64,000 bases of DNA from assembly GCF_000814845.2 (NCBI RefSeq), contig NZ_CP010431.2:4836001-4900000 (forward strand), read 5' to 3'. The translations under genes were made by a program, and so were the position numbers. Below are positions 17,583 through 26,009 of this stretch, one piece after another. This stretch comes from Pandoraea sputorum (GTDB lineage Bacteria; Pseudomonadota; Gammaproteobacteria; Burkholderiales; Burkholderiaceae). Position 1 is the first letter of the stretch, and the number at the start of each line of letters is the position of its first letter. The notes below the pieces were generated by a model. The model did no database searches, was not told the origin of the DNA, and worked only from the letters and a program-made list of their open reading frames with translations.

Positions 17583-18476
17583 TCACACCACGCTGACAAT
17601 CGCTTCGCGCAGCCAGCGATGCGCCGGGTCGCGATGCACGCGCTCGTGCCAGTACATCGAGATCTCGAAGCCGGGAAGATCGATGGGCGGTGCCATGAGT
17701 TGCAGCGCGGGATCGTCGCGCACAAGGCGCTCCGGGGCCATCGCGACGAGATCGGTACTCGCGAGCGCCGCGCGCAGAAACAGAAAGTGCGGCACGGAGA
17801 AGACGACTCGTCGCGACAGGCCCATCGCGGCCAGCGCGTCGTCAGTGCTGGCATGAAAGCCGCCACCGTCCTGCGAGACGATGCTGTGATCGAGTTCGCA
17901 GAACTGCTTGAGTGTCGGGCGACGCTTGAGCTTCGGATGCCCTCGCCGTCCCACCAGCACATAGCGCTCGGTGAAGAGCGCCTTGCGACGCAAGCCGTCC
18001 GGCGCGTTCTCCGTCGTGTGAAAGACGATGTCGATGTTGCCCTGCTCCGCCTGCCGTGACAGCCGCGAAGGGACCAGATCGTAGACCGCCAGCCGCGTCT
18101 TCGGCGCGTGTGCCCGCAACTGCTGCATGAGCGGCAGGACAATCGTCGATTCGGTGTAGTCGGTCGCGGTAATGCGCCACGTCAGATCGGCGTTCGCCGG
18201 TTCGAACGGTGCCGCCGGGGCCACGGCGCGCGTGAGCGATTCAAGCGCTTCACGCAAAGGTTCGCGCAGCGACTCTGCCCGAGCAGTCGGCCGCATGCCG
18301 CGCGGCCCCGGCAGCAGCAGCGGGTCTTCCAGCACTTCGCGCAGCTTCGCGAGATGCACGCTCACCGCTGGCTGGGAGATGTGCAACCGCTCAGCCGCGC
18401 GCGTAACGTTGAGCTCGGCCAACAGTACGTCGAGTGTGACGAGCAGATTCAGATCGAGACGTCGCAAATTAACCAT
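17583..18476 (-). CDS. LysR-family transcriptional regulator
   Basis: A 297-aa LTTR of the NodD/NahR-like subgroup. It starts MVNLRRLDLNLLVTLDVLL, and the HTH includes ERLHISQPAVSVHLAKLREV. Start at 18476 is preferred over the in-frame ATG at 18491 because it gives the usual family N-terminus. It is divergent from the quinone-reductase-like gene and probably regulates it through the inverted repeat at 18537. Confidence 0.88.
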   Translation of the reverse strand: MVNLRRLDLNLLVTLDVLLAELNVTRAAERLHISQPAVSVHLAKLREVLEDPLLLPGPRGMRPTARAESLREPLREALESLTRAVAPAAPFEPANADLTWRITATDYTESTIVLPLMQQLRAHAPKTRLAVYDLVPSRLSRQAEQGNIDIVFHTTENAPDGLRRKALFTERYVLVGRRGHPKLKRRPTLKQFCELDHSIVSQDGGGFHASTDDALAAMGLSRRVVFSVPHFLFLRAALASTDLVAMAPERLVRDDPALQLMAPPIDLPGFEISMYWHERVHRDPAHRWLREAIVSVV

Positions 18477-18536
18477 GGTTATACCTGCCATATCAGGAAT
18501 TCATTTCCAATATACCGCGCACCTCTCTAAGCTGCA

Positions 18537-18557
18537 TTCATTCCCATCCCGAATGAA
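18537..18557. promoter_or_regulatory. Inverted repeat in LysR/quinone-reductase divergon
   Basis: TTCATTC-N7-GAATGAA, a perfect 7-bp inverted repeat 41 bp before the reductase start. A related half-site, GGAATTCATTTCC, lies about 30 bp further left. Candidate LTTR recognition and activation sites. Confidence 0.45.
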
Positions 18558-18598
18558 GCGATGGCATCGAATACGCCGCAAGGCCACGGAGTCTGAAA

Positions 18599-19375
18599 AT
18601 GAATGTCCTGATCGTCTACGCCCATCCCCAACCGCGCTCGCTCAACGGTGCGCTGCGCGACTTCGCCGTCCAGCATCTGGAGGCGGCCGGTCATCACGTG
18701 CAAGTCTCGGATCTGTATGCGATGCAATGGAAGACCACAATCGACGAGCGCGACGCGCCGCAACGCGATCCGGCTGAGCCGTTTCACGCATCGCTCGACT
18801 CGAAGCAGGCGTTCCTCGACGGCACGCAGCGCGCCGACATCGCCCGCGAGCAGGAGAAGCTTCGCTGGGCCGATACGGTGATCTTCCAGTTCCCGCTGTG
18901 GTGGTTCTCCATGCCCGCGATCATGAAGGGCTGGTTCGACCGCGTATATGCGTACGGCTTCGCCTATGGCGTGGGCGAGCATTCGAACACGCACTGGGGC
19001 GACCGCTACGGCGAAGGCTCGCTGTCGGGCAAGCGCGCCATGCTTGTGGTGACGACCGGCGGCTGGGACTCGCATTACAGCGCGCGCGGCATCAACGGGC
19101 CGATCGACGACGTTCTGTTCCCGATTCAGCACGGCATGCTGTTCTATCCCGGCTTCGACGTGCTGCCGCCGTTCGTGACGTTCCGCTCGTCGCGGGTGGA
19201 TGCCGAAGCGTTCGCCACGATCACGCGCGATTTAGGCAAGCCTCTGGACACGCTCGCGACGACGGCGCCGATTCCGTATCGCCGCCAGAACTACGGCGAC
19301 TACGAGATTCCTGCGCTGACGCTTCGGGACGATATTGCAACGGACAGAACGGGATACGCCGCGCACATCGCTTGA
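18599..19375 (+). CDS. NAD(P)H dehydrogenase (quinone), flavodoxin-like fold
   Basis: A 258-aa protein of the NQO1/MdaB/KefF-type flavoprotein family. It opens with the flavodoxin-like strand and phosphate loop MNVLIVYAHPQPRSLNGALR. The family motif for the flavin isoalloxazine region is QFPLWWFSMPAIMKGWFDRV. It catalyses two-electron reduction of quinones or related electrophiles with NAD(P)H. Induction by such compounds via the divergent LysR regulator is the usual arrangement and is inferred here. Confidence 0.88.
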   Translation: MNVLIVYAHPQPRSLNGALRDFAVQHLEAAGHHVQVSDLYAMQWKTTIDERDAPQRDPAEPFHASLDSKQAFLDGTQRADIAREQEKLRWADTVIFQFPLWWFSMPAIMKGWFDRVYAYGFAYGVGEHSNTHWGDRYGEGSLSGKRAMLVVTTGGWDSHYSARGINGPIDDVLFPIQHGMLFYPGFDVLPPFVTFRSSRVDAEAFATITRDLGKPLDTLATTAPIPYRRQNYGDYEIPALTLRDDIATDRTGYAAHIA

Positions 19376-19492
19376 AGGGCGCTTCGCGAGGCACAGGCGC
19401 GATCCGATAGTGGTCCGCAAGTACCGGTCGCTTGCCGCTTGGCACTCGATCTGCAAGACTGGCGTCTTTCGTTCCGTTACCGGTGCCGCCTC

Positions 19493-20119
19493 ATGCATCT
19501 CTCCACGCTTGCGATATACGCCACCGCCGCGCTGATCGGTGGCCTGATCCCCGGTCCGACGACGCTGCTCGCCCTTGCCAACGGCATTTCGGGCAACTGG
19601 CGTGTGGTACTCGTGGGGATGTGCGGTGCAGCACTGTCCGACCTGCTGGTCGTGGCCGCTGTGGGCGCAGGGCTCGGTGCGGTGCTCATGGCGTCGGCGA
19701 CACTCTTCGCCACCGTCAAGTGGGTCGGCGTGGCGTATCTTGTGTGGCTCGCGATTCAACTCTGGCGCAGCCATCCGCAAGACCTGAGTCAGGTGCGGAT
19801 CAAGTCCGATCTGAGTGCTGGACGCGTCTTCCTGCGCAGCTTCGGCGTCGGGCTGACCAATCCCAAGATTCTGCTGTTCTTCTCGGCGTTTCTGCCGCAA
19901 TTCGTGGATACGTCGATGCCGCTCGCGCCGCAGTATGCCGTGCTGGCGGTGGTCTCCGCTGGCGTGGATATTCTGGTGATGACGCTTTACGCGACCGGCG
20001 GCGTGCAGGCCGCGCGTCTGATGACGGCACGTGGTCTCAAGCGACTGAACCGTGTGTGCGCCGTCGTCATGTTCTCGCTCGCGGGCGGTCTGGCGTTGTA
20101 TCGCAAAACCGGCAACTGA
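19493..20119 (+). CDS. LysE-family exporter
   Basis: A 208-aa inner-membrane amino-acid or metabolite exporter (RhtB/LysE superfamily) with about six helices. The signatures are GLIPGPTTLLALANGI near the N-terminus and FGVGLTNPKILLFFSAFLPQ in the middle. Start at 19493 is chosen because it places the first helix at the N-terminus as in the family. The substrate is not predictable. It lies 117 bp after the quinone reductase gene on the same strand. Confidence 0.88.
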   Translation: MHLSTLAIYATAALIGGLIPGPTTLLALANGISGNWRVVLVGMCGAALSDLLVVAAVGAGLGAVLMASATLFATVKWVGVAYLVWLAIQLWRSHPQDLSQVRIKSDLSAGRVFLRSFGVGLTNPKILLFFSAFLPQFVDTSMPLAPQYAVLAVVSAGVDILVMTLYATGGVQAARLMTARGLKRLNRVCAVVMFSLAGGLALYRKTGN

Positions 20120-20133
20120 GCGCCAAACGTTCA

Positions 20134-20169
20134 GGTGAAGCGCGACACGCCCCCGCACCGCGCTTCACC
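20134..20169. terminator. Terminator hairpin between LysE gene and aceE paralogue
   Basis: Perfect 11-bp stem GGTGAAGCGCG / CGCGCTTCACC with a 14-base loop, followed by a modest T-rich stretch. It lies between convergent genes. Three imperfect 12-base direct repeats of the form GGCTCCRCCTCT follow at about 20181-20218. Confidence 0.6.
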
Positions 20170-20228
20170 TTCCCGCTTTTGGCTCCGCCTCTGGCTCCAC
20201 CTCTGGCTTCGCCCTCTCTACTTCCCCA

Positions 20229-22904
20229 TCAAACCGTTGCCGGGTCCAGCTTCTCCGGATCGATACCGTACTTGCGGATCGCCTCAGTGACACGCTCGCG
20301 CGGCACACGTCCCTCGTCGGCCAGCGCACCGAGCGCCGCCAGCACGATGAAGTGACGATCCACCTCGAAGTACGTGCGCAGCGACTCGCGCGTATCCGAG
20401 CAGCCGAAGCCATCCGTGCCGAGCGTAACGAAGCGACGGTCACGCACGAACGGACGAATCTGGTCGCCGACGATCTTCATGTAATCCGTCGCCACCACGA
20501 CAGGCCCCGTGCGTTGCGCGAGACATTGCTGGACGTACGGCACACGCTGCGTCTGGTCCGGATGCAGCAGATTCCAGCGTTCGACGGCCAACCCCTCACG
20601 ACGCACTTCCGTCAGGCTCGTCGCACTCCAGAGATCGCTCTGCACGCCGAAGTCGTCGCGCAGCAATTCGCTCGCCGCCATGACCTCCCGCAAGATCGCG
20701 CCGCTGCCCATGAGTTGTACGCGCGGGGCATCGGCCTTTGCGTCGCTTTCACGTAGCAAGTACAGCCCCTTGAGAATGCCCGCCTCGGAACCTTCAGGCA
20801 TGGCCGGGTGCGCGTAGTTCTCGTTGAGCAGCGTGACGTAGTAGTAGACGTCCTGATCGTCGACGTACATGCGCTTCATGCCGTCTTGCAGAATCACGGC
20901 CAGCTCAAACTGGAACGTGGGGTCGTACGCGACACAGTTCGGGATGACGGACGCGAGCACGTGGCTGTGACCGTCGTCGTGTTGCAGGCCTTCGCCCATG
21001 AGCGTAGTGCGACCGGACGTCGCTCCGAGCATGAAGCCACGTGTGCGTGCGTCGCCAGCGGCCCAGGCGAGGTCGCCCACGCGTTGCAGGCCGAACATCG
21101 AATAGAAGATATAGAACGGGATCGTGGCGAAGTCGTGCGTGCTGTACGACGTGCCCGCCGCGATCCACGACGCCATCGCCCCCGACTCGTTGATGCCTTC
21201 TTGCAGAATCTGACCGTCGAGCGCTTCCTTGTAGTAGCTGAGCTGTCCGGCGTCCTGCGGTGTGTAGCGCTGTCCCTGGAACGAGTGAATACCGATCTGG
21301 CGGAACAGCGGCTCCATGCCGAACGTGCGCGATTCGTCGGGCACGATAGGAATCACGCGCTTGCCGATCTCCTTGTCTTTGAGCAACGTCGTGAGAATGC
21401 GCACGAACGCCATCGTCGTCGACATCTCGCGTTCGCCCGAATCCTTGAGTTGTGCGGCGAAAGTGCTTAGCGGCGGGATCGCAAGCGGCGCACGCAGTCC
21501 GAAGCGTGCGGGCTGATGACCGCCCATCGCCGCACGACGCGCGGCGAAGTAGCGGCCTTCGGCGCTGTCGGGCTCGGGGCGCAGGTACGGCATCTCGGCC
21601 AGTTGCTCGTCGCTCACCGGCAAATCGAAGCGGTCGCGGAAGGCGCGCACCGCGTCGGCACTCATCTTCTTCAACTGGTGATTGACGTTCTGCCCCTCGC
21701 CCGCTTCGCCCATGCCGAAGCCCTTCACGGTCTTGGCCAGGATGACGGTCGGACGGCCCTCGGTTTTCATCGCTTGCGCGTAGGCGGCGTGGACTTTCAG
21801 CGCGTCGTGACCGCCGCGTGCGAGTTGCCAGATCTCGTCGTCGCTCAGATGCGCGACCATCGCCAGCAACTCGGGCGACGTGCCGAAGAAGTGCTCGCGC
21901 ACATACGCACCGTTCTGCGACTTGAACGTTTGATAATCGCCATCGACGCACGCCATCATGCGCTCGCGCAGCAAGCCGTGAACGTCGCTTTCCAGCAGCG
22001 CGTCCCAGCCGCTGCCCCACACCACTTTGATGACGTTCCAACCCGCCGCCCGGAACGTGCCTTCCAGTTCCTGAATCACCTTGCCGTTGCCGCGCACGGG
22101 ACCATCGAGCCGCTGCAGATTGCAGTTCACGACGAAGACGAGATTGTCGAGGCGCTCTCGTCCGCCCAGCGAGATCGCGGCGAGCGATTCCGGCTGATCC
22201 ATCTCGCCGTCACCGAGGAACGCCCAGACTTTGCGCCCCTGATGCTGCTTCAGTCCACGGTATTCGAGATAGCGCATGAAGCGCGCCTGATACGCGGCGG
22301 TGATTGGGCCGAGGCCCATCGACACCGTCGGGAACTGCCAGAAGTCGGGCATCAGACGCGGATGCGGGTACGACGAGATACCGCTGCGTCCCGCTTCACG
22401 ACGATAGTTGTCGAGCTGCGCCTGCGTGATGCGTCCTTCGACATAAGCGCGTGCATAGATGCCCGGCGCGGAATGCCCCTGCACGTAGATCATGTCGCCG
22501 TCGAACGTATCGGTGCGGCCACGGAAGAAGTGATCGAAACCGACGTCGTACAGCACGGCCGCGGACTGATACGTCGCGATGTGGCCACCCACGTTCGAAT
22601 GCTTGCCCGCGCGCAGCACCATCACCATCGCATTCCAGCGGATGAAGGCATTCAGACGGCGCTCGATGGCGAGGTCGCCCGGATAAGCAGGCTGGCGCGA
22701 CGTGGGAATCGTGTTGACGTAATCGGTCGTCACCCGGGTATGAAAATCGCCGTGCTGCGCAAAGTCCCATGCGGCAAGACGGTCGATCAGAAAGTGGGCG
22801 CGCGAGCGGCCTTCAACGGTGGTGACGCCTTCGAGCGCGTCGAGCCATTCGCGCGTTTCCTGGATATCGGTGTCGGCACCCGCCGCCACTGGCAATTGAG
22901 TCAT
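20229..22904 (-). CDS. aceE: Homodimeric pyruvate dehydrogenase E1-type protein (AceE/MdeB family)
   Basis: An 891-aa thiamine-diphosphate enzyme of the homodimeric 2-oxoacid dehydrogenase E1 family, which decarboxylates pyruvate (or 2-oxobutyrate in MdeB-type members). The ThDP/Mg site is visible as WAFLGDGEMDQPES with NCNLQRLDGPVRGN, and the pyrimidine-domain motif as RTFGMEPLFRQIG. The start at 22904 has AAGGAG just upstream. No E2 (aceF) or E3 (lpd) gene is adjacent, unlike the usual operon, so this is probably a second paralogue that borrows E2/E3 or serves another substrate. Two MarR-type operator palindromes lie in its promoter. Confidence 0.88.
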   Translation of the reverse strand: MTQLPVAAGADTDIQETREWLDALEGVTTVEGRSRAHFLIDRLAAWDFAQHGDFHTRVTTDYVNTIPTSRQPAYPGDLAIERRLNAFIRWNAMVMVLRAGKHSNVGGHIATYQSAAVLYDVGFDHFFRGRTDTFDGDMIYVQGHSAPGIYARAYVEGRITQAQLDNYRREAGRSGISSYPHPRLMPDFWQFPTVSMGLGPITAAYQARFMRYLEYRGLKQHQGRKVWAFLGDGEMDQPESLAAISLGGRERLDNLVFVVNCNLQRLDGPVRGNGKVIQELEGTFRAAGWNVIKVVWGSGWDALLESDVHGLLRERMMACVDGDYQTFKSQNGAYVREHFFGTSPELLAMVAHLSDDEIWQLARGGHDALKVHAAYAQAMKTEGRPTVILAKTVKGFGMGEAGEGQNVNHQLKKMSADAVRAFRDRFDLPVSDEQLAEMPYLRPEPDSAEGRYFAARRAAMGGHQPARFGLRAPLAIPPLSTFAAQLKDSGEREMSTTMAFVRILTTLLKDKEIGKRVIPIVPDESRTFGMEPLFRQIGIHSFQGQRYTPQDAGQLSYYKEALDGQILQEGINESGAMASWIAAGTSYSTHDFATIPFYIFYSMFGLQRVGDLAWAAGDARTRGFMLGATSGRTTLMGEGLQHDDGHSHVLASVIPNCVAYDPTFQFELAVILQDGMKRMYVDDQDVYYYVTLLNENYAHPAMPEGSEAGILKGLYLLRESDAKADAPRVQLMGSGAILREVMAASELLRDDFGVQSDLWSATSLTEVRREGLAVERWNLLHPDQTQRVPYVQQCLAQRTGPVVVATDYMKIVGDQIRPFVRDRRFVTLGTDGFGCSDTRESLRTYFEVDRHFIVLAALGALADEGRVPRERVTEAIRKYGIDPEKLDPATV

Positions 22905-22989
22905 GACATGTCTCCTTGAGATCACGAACCACAGTAGGGATCGCGACGGGGGTTCGCGATAGCGATTACGACCGCAACAACGCAGAATG

Positions 22990-23005
22990 GATTGCATTTG
23001 CAATC
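22990..23005. promoter_or_regulatory. Putative MarR operator 1
   Basis: GATTGCA-TT-TGCAATC, a perfect 7-bp inverted repeat. It lies between the divergent aceE paralogue and marR genes, 86 bp from the former and 70 bp from the latter. Same core as the sites at 23033 and 24841. Confidence 0.65.
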
Positions 23006-23032
23006 GTCATGCCGGCCATTCTAGCCATGTAC

Positions 23033-23048
23033 AATTGCATCTGCAACT
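23033..23048. promoter_or_regulatory. Putative MarR operator 2
   Basis: AATTGCA-TC-TGCAACT, whose core TTGCA-N2-TGCAA matches operator 1. It is centred 43 bp from it and 27 bp before the marR start codon, a position suited to autorepression. Confidence 0.6.
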
Positions 23049-23074
23049 CACATGTGACATCGACAAGGACATTC

Positions 23075-23536
23075 ATGAGCACGCCTGATCCCGATCTTTG
23101 GTTCTCCTTCGTGCGCGCGCACCGCACGATGATTCGCGAGATCGAGCGCCGTCTGGCGCAGGCCGACCTGCCCGCCTACGCCTGGTACGACACGCTGTGG
23201 GGGCTGGAAAGCGGCCCGCAAGGCACGCGGCGCATGCACGAACTGGCCGACGTACTGGCCATCGAGCGCTACAACCTCACGCGCCTGATCGACCGTCTGG
23301 AGCAGGAAGGGCTCGTGACGCGCATGCGCGATCCGGACGACGGACGCGCGGCCTACGCGACCATCACCGACAAGGGACGCGCGCTTCGCAAGAAGATGTG
23401 GAAGGTCTACCAGTCCACCGTGGCGGAGTTGTTCCTCAGCCAGTTTCGCGAGAAGGACGTCGCGCCTGTGGCCGAGGCGCTGGATCGTGCGAGTACGGCC
23501 GCGAAAGCGTTTCTGTCGGAGACCAAGGCGCGATAA
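23075..23536 (+). CDS. MarR-family transcriptional regulator
   Basis: A 153-aa winged-helix regulator. The DNA-binding region is MHELADVLAIERYNLTRLID then RLEQEGLVTRMRDPDDGRA with the wing DGRAAYATITDKG, as in MarR/SlyA proteins. The ATG at 23075 has AAGGAC 10 bp upstream; the longer open frame would read through the operators. It is divergent from the E1 gene. The shared palindromes at 22990-23048 and 24841-24871 point to control of both divergent gene sets around it and of itself. Confidence 0.88.
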   Translation: MSTPDPDLWFSFVRAHRTMIREIERRLAQADLPAYAWYDTLWGLESGPQGTRRMHELADVLAIERYNLTRLIDRLEQEGLVTRMRDPDDGRAAYATITDKGRALRKKMWKVYQSTVAELFLSQFREKDVAPVAEALDRASTAAKAFLSETKAR

Positions 23537-23563
23537 AGTCAATCGCACCTTCCGGTCGCGGGA

Positions 23564-24799
23564 TCAGACCACGCCGTAACGACGCGTGGCGTCTGCGATG
23601 CGGGTGCGCGGCAACGTGCCCTCGTCCACCAGCAGACGCAGCGCGTTGAGTACGATCCATCGCACCCCGGGTGCGTCGCCGGTACTTAAACGCTCGCCGC
23701 TTTCGTCCGTCGCGTTTCCGATGTCCGCATCGTCACTGCCCAGCGCGGCAAAACGGGCGGGCATGAACGCGCCGATCTGATTGGCGATGTGGCGGGCGTA
23801 GCCGGTGACGGCGAGCACCGGCGCACTGCCGTCGCCAAGGCATTGCACGAGATGCGCCTCATTGGCAATGTGATCCGGGCGCTGCAACGCCATACGCTCC
23901 GCCTCACCCGCTTCCCGCGCCAGACGCGTATAGCTCGGGCAACTCCACACCTCGCACGCCACGCCCCAGTCGAGTTGCAGCCAGCGAGCGGCTTCCAGCA
24001 CGTTCGCCAACGCCCTGCCCGCCCCGCACAGTCGAACGACGTACGGCGGATTCGTGTCGGGTAACGTGCGCAGGCGGTACATCCCTTTGAAAGCATTGCG
24101 CGCATCGCTGCGCGTGAGGGCGCGCGATGGCGCGTGGGGCGCTTCATGCGCGCTCAGATAGCAAAAACCGGATTCACCGCGTACGTACAGCGCGTCGAGC
24201 GCCGCGCACAGCAAGGCCTTCAACTCCTGCGCCGACGCCGGATCGTACGGTAGCCATTCGGCCTGTGCCGCGAGCCACAACGGCAATTCCGGGCGAACGC
24301 GCTGGAACCGGTCCGGCGACCAGATGGTGGCGTCGTTGACGAAAATGCCACGCCGTCCTGCCCTGGCGTCCTGAGCGTCCTGGGCGTCCCTCAGTCCCGC
24401 CGCTTCGATGCCGGCGCTCAGCACACCGCGCAACGTCGGTGAATGCAGCAGGTACAGCAGCGGACGTTCGCGCGCCGGGGCGGAGCGGAACCACGTGACG
24501 ATGGCGCTCGCGAGCGGCACAGGCTTACGACTTCGCTTTCGCTTCGATGCCGGATCCCTCGACGGCGGTGGCGCGAGTTCTGCATCCGAGTCGACGATCC
24601 AGACCTTGTCGGACGTCTCGCCCTCCGATAGTGCATGCGTCAGCGTCGCGATCGCACCCGACGGCGACACCGGCGTCTGCCCTGCGCTGCGTACCGCGCG
24701 CAACTTGCCGATGCAGGCGAGCGCCGCCTGCCGCGTGACCTCGTCCGGCACGCTTCGTCCCTCCACTGCGGCACGGCCCCGGCTCACCCATTCCCTCAT
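23564..24799 (-). CDS. Divergent E1-like protein lacking the N-terminal ThDP domain
   Basis: A 411-aa protein beginning MREWVSRGRAAVEG, with GAGGA 6 bp before the ATG at 24799. Its last ~230 residues align by eye with the C-terminal part of the neighbouring E1. Examples are IGAFMPARFAALGSDDADIG against IRPFVRDRRFVTLGTDGFGC, and the shared ending ...LLVDEGTLPRTRIADATRRYG. The middle resembles the E1 pyrimidine domain only weakly, and the domain with the GDG...NCN cofactor motif is absent. It is therefore unlikely to be a catalytic E1. It could be a degraded paralogue or a regulatory/decoy subunit. Intact reading frame. Confidence 0.7.
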   Translation of the reverse strand: MREWVSRGRAAVEGRSVPDEVTRQAALACIGKLRAVRSAGQTPVSPSGAIATLTHALSEGETSDKVWIVDSDAELAPPPSRDPASKRKRSRKPVPLASAIVTWFRSAPARERPLLYLLHSPTLRGVLSAGIEAAGLRDAQDAQDARAGRRGIFVNDATIWSPDRFQRVRPELPLWLAAQAEWLPYDPASAQELKALLCAALDALYVRGESGFCYLSAHEAPHAPSRALTRSDARNAFKGMYRLRTLPDTNPPYVVRLCGAGRALANVLEAARWLQLDWGVACEVWSCPSYTRLAREAGEAERMALQRPDHIANEAHLVQCLGDGSAPVLAVTGYARHIANQIGAFMPARFAALGSDDADIGNATDESGERLSTGDAPGVRWIVLNALRLLVDEGTLPRTRIADATRRYGVV

Positions 24800-24840
24800 G
24801 ACATTCCTCACATCTTGTGATTCGTCGTGGAAACACATAC

Positions 24841-24871
24841 GATTGCAATTGCAATCATTGTATTTGCAATC
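24841..24871. promoter_or_regulatory. Putative MarR operators 3 and 4
   Basis: GATTGCA-AT-TGCAATC (24841-24856) is a perfect 16-bp palindrome. CATTGTA-TT-TGCAATC (24856-24871) abuts it with 15 bp between centres. They lie between the divergent E1-like and GST genes and share the TTGCA-N2-TGCAA core with the sites around marR, 1.8 kb away. Confidence 0.65.
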
Positions 24872-24901
24872 GCAAATCAAGACAACTTCCCGAGGAACGC
24901 C

Positions 24902-25570
24902 ATGAACGCCAAGAATCCCAACCACCCGCCGCTCACCTTCTACACCGCCAACACGCCCAACGGCCTGAAGGTCAGTCTGTATCTGCACGAAGCGGGGCTG
25001 GAGCATCGACAGGTGAACGTCGATCTCTCTGCGGGCGAACAGAAGCAACCCGCGTTTTTGTCGCTGAATCCGAACGGCAAGATTCCGGTGATCGTCGACC
25101 ATGAGCGCGATCTCACGGTGTTCGAGTCGGGCGCGATCCTGACCTATCTCGCGACGAAGACCGGCGTGTTGCAACCGACGACGCAGGCGAAGGCGATTGC
25201 CGTCAATCAATGGTTGCACTTTCAGATCGGTGGCATCGGCCCGATGCTGGGTCAGCTCTGGTGGTTCCTGCACGGCTCGAAGACACGTAACGCCGAGGCC
25301 ATCGAGCGCTATCGCAAGGAGTCGCTGCGGCTGATCGGCGTGGTGGACATGAAGCTGGCCAGATCGGCCTATCTCGCGACGGACGAGTATTCGATTGCCG
25401 ATATCGCGGCCTTCGCGTGGCTGCGTACGCACTACGAACTGGACCTCGACCTGACGCCGTTCCCCGATGTGCGGCAATGGCTGACGGACATCGAGGCGCG
25501 TCCTGCCGTGCAAAAGGCGATTGCGGCCAATCGCGGCGCGTCCGAGACAACCGAGGCGCAGGAGGCGTAA
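24902..25570 (+). CDS. Glutathione S-transferase
   Basis: A 222-aa two-domain GST. The thioredoxin-like N-terminal domain carries the GSH-binding elements NPNGKIPVIVD and VFESGAILTYLATK (the usual ES-AI motif). The all-helical C-terminal domain contains YSIADIAAFAWL. It resembles the Nu/YfcG-type with TPNGLKVSLYLHE. The start at 24902 has GAGGA 5 bp upstream; the upstream open frame crosses the operators and is not used. First gene of a probable operon with the SMR transporter, 4 bp from its start. Confidence 0.9.
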   Translation: MNAKNPNHPPLTFYTANTPNGLKVSLYLHEAGLEHRQVNVDLSAGEQKQPAFLSLNPNGKIPVIVDHERDLTVFESGAILTYLATKTGVLQPTTQAKAIAVNQWLHFQIGGIGPMLGQLWWFLHGSKTRNAEAIERYRKESLRLIGVVDMKLARSAYLATDEYSIADIAAFAWLRTHYELDLDLTPFPDVRQWLTDIEARPAVQKAIAANRGASETTEAQEA

Positions 25571-25574
25571 CACG

Positions 25575-25910
25575 ATGAATGCGATGGCTTGGATCTACCT
25601 GCTGCTCGCCGCGGCACTGGAAATCGCGATGGGGCTCGCGCTCAAGCTCAATCAGGGCTGGACGCGCGTGCTCCCGAGTGCGCTCGCCATTGCCGCCGCG
25701 CTTGCCAGCATCTACCTGCTGGCGCTGGCATTGCGCGCGCTGCCCGTCGGCACGGCCTATGCTATCTGGACAGGCATCGGGACGGTTGGACTGGTGGCCG
25801 TCGGCATCTTCTGGTTCGGGGAGTCGCTGACGTGGAGCCGCGTCGGCTTTCTCACGCTGGCAATCGTGGGCATAGCAGGACTGCGGTTCACAGGGGGGGA
25901 TGCCGCGTGA
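25575..25910 (+). CDS. SMR-family transporter, SugE/Gdx-like
   Basis: A 111-aa four-helix inner-membrane protein of the small multidrug resistance family. The essential membrane Glu lies in LLAAALEIAMGLALKL, and the family signature is LPVGTAYAIWTGIGTVG. The ordering suggests the SugE/Gdx (guanidinium or quaternary cation) branch more than EmrE, but the substrate is an inference. AGGAGG overlaps the GST stop codon, so translation is coupled to GST. Confidence 0.88.
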   Translation: MNAMAWIYLLLAAALEIAMGLALKLNQGWTRVLPSALAIAAALASIYLLALALRALPVGTAYAIWTGIGTVGLVAVGIFWFGESLTWSRVGFLTLAIVGIAGLRFTGGDAA

Positions 25911-26009
25911 TGTAGTCCTGATGTGGGCCTGATGGACTGCCTTACGCGCGTCAATGCCACCCTCTATACTGCCCGCTATAACGGACACCTGAAGTGATGG
26001 GGCGATGAC

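Noticed and set aside
20181..20218. Triple 12-base repeat as a regulatory element
   Set aside because: Short, imperfect, and located after both convergent genes; probably slippage in non-coding DNA.
24800..25573. N-terminal extension of the truncated E1-like protein
   Set aside because: This part is antisense to the GST gene and crosses the operator palindromes; a good Shine-Dalgarno precedes the ATG at 24799.
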